From assembly GCA_945888515.1 (NCBI GenBank), contig CAMDAD010000009.1, positions 62,001 to 126,000 of the forward strand: DNA of 64,000 nucleotides, written 5' to 3'. The notes beneath the pieces were generated by a model. That model ran no database searches. It was given only the letters and a program-made list of their open reading frames with translations, and was not told the DNA's origin. A program made the translations under genes and the position numbers. This document shows, piece after piece, positions 60,431-64,000 of this stretch. How positions within the stretch are numbered: the stretch's first letter is position 1; each line of letters opens with the position of its first letter. The stretch comes from Akkermansia muciniphila (lineage in GTDB: Bacteria; Verrucomicrobiota; Verrucomicrobiia; Verrucomicrobiales; Akkermansiaceae).

Positions 60431-61510
60431 TCACTTGACATCCAGCAAGAGAGCATCGGCTGTCAACTCGACAAAAGAACCTGGATTCCCGACATACTGG
60501 ATCTTGCGTTCGTGATCGAGCACGTAACAAAACGGCAGACTCTGAACGCGATACTGCCTAGCGAGCTCTCCTTTCGGATCGAGAAAATTGCGCCATGTGA
60601 CGACGCCCTCAGCCTTCATAGCTCGCAAAGAAGCAAGGCTATCATTGGTGACACCGATCAAAACAAAAGGCTTACCAGCCATTTTTTTGACCAAATTGCG
60701 CTGTATTTCTAAGACTCGCTCGTATTCAGAAACCGCAGAGTTCCAGAACATCAGCACCACGACTTTACCAGCACAGTCGGAAAGCTTTCCCGCCAATCCT
60801 GTTTCATCGATCCCCGCAAGATCGGGTGCAACGCGATTTTTCGTTAGATAGCGGATCACATACAATTGGTCATCGGCGATCTTGGCCACGGTGATGCCAT
60901 CGATTTCCACATGGGCACTCTCAATGATGGCCTTGCGGATCAGCGTCAGGCGTCGCTTCATATTTTCTGGGTCTTCGCTCAGGTCTTGCAGGTAAGTGGC
61001 AATGGCCAATGCCGCGACTCCCTGCACGCTGCGATCGGGATTTTCTTTTTCGATGCGCTCGAGCAACTTGAGCGCTAGCGAATCGCGCACTGCCACGAGA
61101 CCGAGACACATGGGAGCCAATTTTGCGCTGCGCAGATGCTGCCGCTCCACGGATGCCAGAATTTGCAAAATGATTTCCTTGCGCATCTCCAGCGCTTCAG
61201 GAGCGGTGCCTTCTGCGGGGAAGGAGCAAACCAGCTTCAACAGCCACGAACATGGTTCGATCGTCCAGTCTTGCGCCAATTGCGGCTTTAGCGCCGCCCA
61301 CAACTTAGTGGCGTAGAGCGCGGCATCAGGGCGTTGAGACCACATTTTCTGCTGTGCCTCGGCCGTGGCGGTCGCCTGCATGGATTGTGTCCACAACTCC
61401 ATTTTTGCCTTATATTCCTCACGCAAACCATTGACAAGCAGAGGGGTGTTTGCCTGCAGAGGTAGATGGGAGAAAACGATGAAGAAAAGAAGCGAGGCGA
61501 AAAAGCGCAT
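60431..61510 (-). CDS. Exported thioredoxin-fold protein without a CxxC
   Basis: About 359 residues from the ATG at 61510, which gives a good signal peptide (MRFFASLLFFIVFSHLPLQA). The first 230 residues are helical with no family I know. The last 120 form a TlpA/AhpC-like thioredoxin fold: GKVVVLMFWNSAVSEYERVL, PFVLIGVTNDSLASLRAMK, GVVTWRNFLDPKGELARQYR and LPFCYVLDHERKIQYVG (the cis-Pro segment). The redox pair expected after Phe-Trp is replaced by Asn-Ser-Ala-Val, so the domain should be redox-inactive and perhaps binds a partner. It follows deoA, with the stop of that gene 53 bp before this start. Confidence 0.75.
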   Translation of the reverse strand: MRFFASLLFFIVFSHLPLQANTPLLVNGLREEYKAKMELWTQSMQATATAEAQQKMWSQRPDAALYATKLWAALKPQLAQDWTIEPCSWLLKLVCSFPAEGTAPEALEMRKEIILQILASVERQHLRSAKLAPMCLGLVAVRDSLALKLLERIEKENPDRSVQGVAALAIATYLQDLSEDPENMKRRLTLIRKAIIESAHVEIDGITVAKIADDQLYVIRYLTKNRVAPDLAGIDETGLAGKLSDCAGKVVVLMFWNSAVSEYERVLEIQRNLVKKMAGKPFVLIGVTNDSLASLRAMKAEGVVTWRNFLDPKGELARQYRVQSLPFCYVLDHERKIQYVGNPGSFVELTADALLLDVK

Positions 61511-61563
61511 GAGCGTGATTGTAGGAATCATCGCAATAGTTGGCAAGCTTGCATTGCAAGGGC

Positions 61564-62796
61564 TCAACCGACAGACAGAGAGGACAATAAAGCGACGGCT
61601 GCACGCTCGGCAGAAAGTTCATCCGCTGCATGCACCCTTGCGATGCGATCCCCTGTTGCCACAGGTTGGCCAACTTTGATCAAGGCATCGAAGCCAACGC
61701 GCGGATCGATACGATCGCTGGCTTTGCCCCTACCCGCGCCCAACTCCAGCGCAGCTTGACCGACTTGACCAGCATCGACACGCAAGACCACTCCACTGGC
61801 CGCTGAGAACACATCCCGCACTACAGGAGCAGCTTGAATCTTGGCGAGATCGCTCAACGAAGAAGCATCACCGCCTTGGGCTGTGACGAGCTTTGAGAAC
61901 ATTTCGAATACCATTCCCGATTGCAGCATACCCGCCAGTTTTTCCTGCGACACGCCGGTGATGGTTTCGGTCTGAGCAAGCACCAAGGCCACCAAATCAG
62001 GCGGACCCTCGCCGCGCATGGTGGCGAGCGACTCCACAACCTCCAGAGCATTACCCACCGCATGGCCCAGCGGTTCTTCCATCGGATTGATATGTGCCAT
62101 GACGTGAACTCCCATTTTCTCGCCTACCGCTTTCATCGCCGCCGCCAACTCCTCCGCTTGCGAGCGGGTTTTCATAAAAGCTCCACTACCAAATTTCACA
62201 TCCAGCACCAATCGATCCAGTGACTCTGCTAGTTTTTTGGACATGATAGAAGCGGTAATCAGCGGGATCGACGGCACCGTTCCTGTGACGTCGCGTAGGG
62301 CATAAAGTTTTTTGTCCGCTGGGCAAAATTGCTCGGTCTGCCCCATCATCACCACACCCATTTGCTTCAGTTGCTCTTGCGCCTCCTCGATTCTCAGCCC
62401 GACGCGAAATCCAGGAATCGATTCGAGCTTATCCAGAGTTCCGCCCGTGATGCCCAAGCCCCGCCCTGATACCATCGGAATCCAGCAGTCGCAGCACGCC
62501 ACAAGCGGTGCGAGAATCAGCGAAACTTTATCGCCTATGCCACCAGTAGAATGTTTATCCACGACAGGGGGATGCTCGCCCGCAAAACAAAATCGCTCAC
62601 CACTTTCCAGCATCGCGGAGGTAAGTATCGCAGTCTCCGTCACGGTCATGCCACGGAAAAAAATCGCCATCGCCAAAGCGGACATTTGCGCCTCTGTCAC
62701 GTCACCTGCGACAAAACCACGGATCAACCAACGAATGTCCTTTTCCGCTAATATCCCGCCGTCGCGTTTATGAGCAATCAATGACGGAACGTGCAT
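61564..62796 (-). CDS. Pyrimidine-nucleoside (thymidine) phosphorylase
   Basis: A 410-residue enzyme that splits thymidine or other pyrimidine nucleosides into base and (deoxy)ribose-1-phosphate. The family features are IAHKRDGGILAEKDIRWLIRGFVAGDVTEAQMSALAMAI near the N-terminus (about residues 7-45), VDKHSTGGIGDKVSLILAPL (phosphate site), MVSGRGLGITGGTLDKLES, and YALRDVTGTVPSIPLITASIMSKKLAES with the Arg and Lys of the base site. VKFGSGAFM and the C-terminal barrel-sandwich domain follow. Thymidine and pyrimidine phosphorylases cannot be told apart safely by eye, so no symbol is given. It may be co-transcribed with the following thioredoxin-fold gene. Confidence 0.92.
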   Translation of the reverse strand: MHVPSLIAHKRDGGILAEKDIRWLIRGFVAGDVTEAQMSALAMAIFFRGMTVTETAILTSAMLESGERFCFAGEHPPVVDKHSTGGIGDKVSLILAPLVACCDCWIPMVSGRGLGITGGTLDKLESIPGFRVGLRIEEAQEQLKQMGVVMMGQTEQFCPADKKLYALRDVTGTVPSIPLITASIMSKKLAESLDRLVLDVKFGSGAFMKTRSQAEELAAAMKAVGEKMGVHVMAHINPMEEPLGHAVGNALEVVESLATMRGEGPPDLVALVLAQTETITGVSQEKLAGMLQSGMVFEMFSKLVTAQGGDASSLSDLAKIQAAPVVRDVFSAASGVVLRVDAGQVGQAALELGAGRGKASDRIDPRVGFDALIKVGQPVATGDRIARVHAADELSAERAAVALLSSLSVG

Positions 62797-62817
62797 GCTA
62801 ATTTTGTTAGATACGAT

Positions 62818-63468
62818 TTATTTTGGGAAGCGATCGTTTACATAGCGTTGATCGTCCGCTGACAGCTTATCGAAGTCATACAGCACCTCGACGCCATCTT
62901 CTTTGACAAGACGGACCTTACGCTTGCCATCGGCAGTGATTGATCCAACGCATTTTGCGGTGAGTTTTTTGCCCTCGGCATTGATCCACTCGCGCATCAC
63001 AGTCACGGGTTCTTCTGCAGTCTTTTTCTCAGGTGACGCAGCGGGGTCATTTTTCGCCTTAAGTTTTTCCTTCGCCTCCTCCCCTGCTTCGAGCAGTTTT
63101 TTCTCTAGTGCTTCTTTTTGGAGAAATGCCTCGTCCAGCCACGACTTGGGCGGCGGGTCATAAAGGAACCAGCCCACCGCCAGCGTGAGGATCAAACCCC
63201 ACACCTTGGCGGAGAAAAAGAGGAACTTGTGCGGCATTTCCACGATCGTCGTCTCCTCAGTCTTCACATCCATGACTTCTTTGACGGTCGTGTTGCCGAG
63301 CGTGATGGAGAAAACCCAGACGAATATCGTGCCTAACAAGTGCCCAACGGTCACGATCCATTTTTCTGGCACAAAACCATTGGTAAAATGATTGACCCAG
63401 TAGAACACGACAAAGCCCATCAGCCATAATATCGGTATCAATATCCCCCAACGCGTCCAAAGTGTCAT
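62818..63468 (-). CDS. Membrane protein with C-terminal SHD1-like domain
   Basis: About 216 residues from the ATG at 63468, 36 codons inside the longest frame, chosen because a helix follows at once (MTLWTRWGILIPILWLMGF). Three hydrophobic helices (the third AKVWGLILTLAVGWFLYDPP) precede a charged coiled coil rich in Lys, Glu and Ala. The C-terminal 55 residues, REWINAEGKKLTAKCVGSIT...VRLVKEDGVEVLYDFDKLSADDQRYV (read by position, about residues 160-212), fit the SLA1-homology-domain-1-like module common in Planctomycetes and Verrucomicrobia. Its role there is unknown; binding of proteins is assumed. It lies 21 bp upstream of the nucleoside phosphorylase. Confidence 0.75.
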   Translation of the reverse strand: MTLWTRWGILIPILWLMGFVVFYWVNHFTNGFVPEKWIVTVGHLLGTIFVWVFSITLGNTTVKEVMDVKTEETTIVEMPHKFLFFSAKVWGLILTLAVGWFLYDPPPKSWLDEAFLQKEALEKKLLEAGEEAKEKLKAKNDPAASPEKKTAEEPVTVMREWINAEGKKLTAKCVGSITADGKRKVRLVKEDGVEVLYDFDKLSADDQRYVNDRFPK

Positions 63469-63615
63469 GAATCGAATCAGACACGCCTCCGATCTCTTGT
63501 AAATCAAAAAGCGCGAAACGGTTGCGTTACGCCGCATTTTTTTCACCTTTGCGGTTGCCGCTGAGTGGGTTCGCACGTAGTCTCATGCCCGATGAGTAAT
63601 TGCCATGGACCGCAG

Positions 63616-64000
63616 ATGAAAATGGACCCGACTCTCCACCTAGAGCGCAAGCCTGATTGGATTAAGGTGCGCTTGCCGAACAACCCGGCTTTCTGGTCCA
63701 CCAAATCTCTGATCACCGACCTAAAACTCGTCACCGTCTGCGAGGAAGCTCAGTGCCCTAATCGCTGGGAATGCTGGGGTCAAGGCACTGCTACTTTCAT
63801 GATTGCTGGGGAAAAGTGCACGCGTGCCTGCGGCTTCTGCGCGGTCAAAACCGCTAAGCCAGATGCCCTGGAAGACGACGAACCACTGCGCGTCGCTGAG
63901 GCTACCAGACGCATGAAATTACGACACGTCGTCATTACCGCCGTCGCCCGTGACGACCTACGCGATGGTGGGGCAGAACATTTCCAAAAAACCATCGAGG
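63616..64000 (+). CDS. lipA: Lipoyl synthase, 3' end beyond the window
   Basis: The first 128 residues of a radical-SAM enzyme that adds two sulfurs to octanoyl groups to make lipoate. It begins MKMDPTLHLERKPDWIKVRL. The auxiliary iron-sulfur cluster motif is complete: CEEAQCPNRWECW (Cys-x4-Cys-x5-Cys), followed by GTATFMIAGEKCTRACGFCA with the radical-SAM Cys-x3-Cys-x2-Cys. RHVVITAVARDDLRDGGAEHF is the next conserved block. The frame continues past base 64000. The start at 63616 (or 63622) lies about 150 bp from the divergent SHD1-type gene. Confidence 0.95.
   Translation, partial: MKMDPTLHLERKPDWIKVRLPNNPAFWSTKSLITDLKLVTVCEEAQCPNRWECWGQGTATFMIAGEKCTRACGFCAVKTAKPDALEDDEPLRVAEATRRMKLRHVVITAVARDDLRDGGAEHFQKTIE

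Noticed and set aside
1-64000. Apparent over-use of the word CTAAC/GTTAG (often TTGTTAGAA or TCTAACAA)
   Set aside because: A rough count by eye over the window gave fewer copies than base composition predicts, so the impression comes from the repeated Leu-Leu-Glu and Ser-Asn contexts; a proper k-mer count would settle it.
1-64000. tRNA genes, rRNA genes and CRISPR arrays
   Set aside because: Intergenic spaces were read for T-loop-like GGTTCGAATCC words, rRNA words and regularly spaced direct repeats; none was found.

Overview
The window looks like the chromosome of a Verrucomicrobiota bacterium, probably class Verrucomicrobiae. Three things point there. A very large prepilin-like protein resembles the Verru_Chthon cassette protein A family. 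A PSD1/DUF1549-DUF1553 cytochrome-type protein is paired with a DUF1501 protein, and an SHD1-type domain protein is present; both are planctomycete/verrucomicrobial hallmarks. lpxB shows a Gram-negative envelope. By eye the GC content is in the mid-50s percent. Coding is dense and almost no start codon has a Shine-Dalgarno motif. I see no rRNA, tRNA, CRISPR, intact insertion sequence or prophage.

Layout. 1-4.1 kb: end of a sodium/solute symporter, then parE and folK. 4.1-15.5 kb (minus): a co-directional run of uvrA, ECF sigma factor, putative anti-sigma factor, PDZ protein, DUF2459 lipoprotein, Xer recombinase, Verru_Chthon A-like protein and a secreted protein. 15.5-20.4 kb: DUF1003 membrane protein, then the divergent PSD1/DUF1501 pair. 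20.8-23.6 kb: rpmH-rnpA-yidD-yidC. 23.6-27.6 kb: a non-coding CACAGAG/CACGGA-type repeat, a glycosidase-like protein, a TRIC-type channel and a secreted beta-helix protein. 27.6-31.6 kb: argH, a membrane protein, a RibD reductase domain, a tiny His-rich lipoprotein and lpxB. 31.6-33.1 kb: TPR protein and bactofilin, closed by a clear terminator. 33.1-38.9 kb (minus): SpoIIM-like, DUF4129-like, DUF4350, MoxR and DUF58, all coupled by ATGA overlaps. 39-45.5 kb: membrane protein, htpG, cdaA with a short partner, bioD, accC, accB. 45.6-49 kb: a small protein plus nucleotidyltransferase pair, trmB, an SRPBCC membrane protein and about 650 bp without a recognisable gene. 49-53 kb: plsC, cmk, aroA and a transglutaminase-like protein. 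53.4-57.3 kb (minus): pgpH, ybeY, rpsM, rpsK, rpsD. 57.4-63.5 kb (minus): twin small proteins, a cystathionine gamma-synthase-like enzyme, a YugP-type protease, a thioredoxin-fold protein, a pyrimidine nucleoside phosphorylase and an SHD1 protein. The window ends inside lipA.

How the genes fit together. Cyclic di-AMP synthesis (cdaA) and hydrolysis (pgpH) are both present, and cdaA is followed by what looks like a stripped-down CdaR. bioD lies next to the biotin-using accBC genes. Envelope functions are frequent: lpxB, plsC, yidC, bactofilin and the MoxR/DUF58 operon. The features I consider least explained are the twin integrase-arm-like small proteins, the truncated CdaR-like partner, the small-protein/nucleotidyltransferase pair, the solitary Verru_Chthon A-like gene, the intergenic repeat after yidC and a 59-residue His-rich lipoprotein whose end overlaps the end of the RibD-domain gene.
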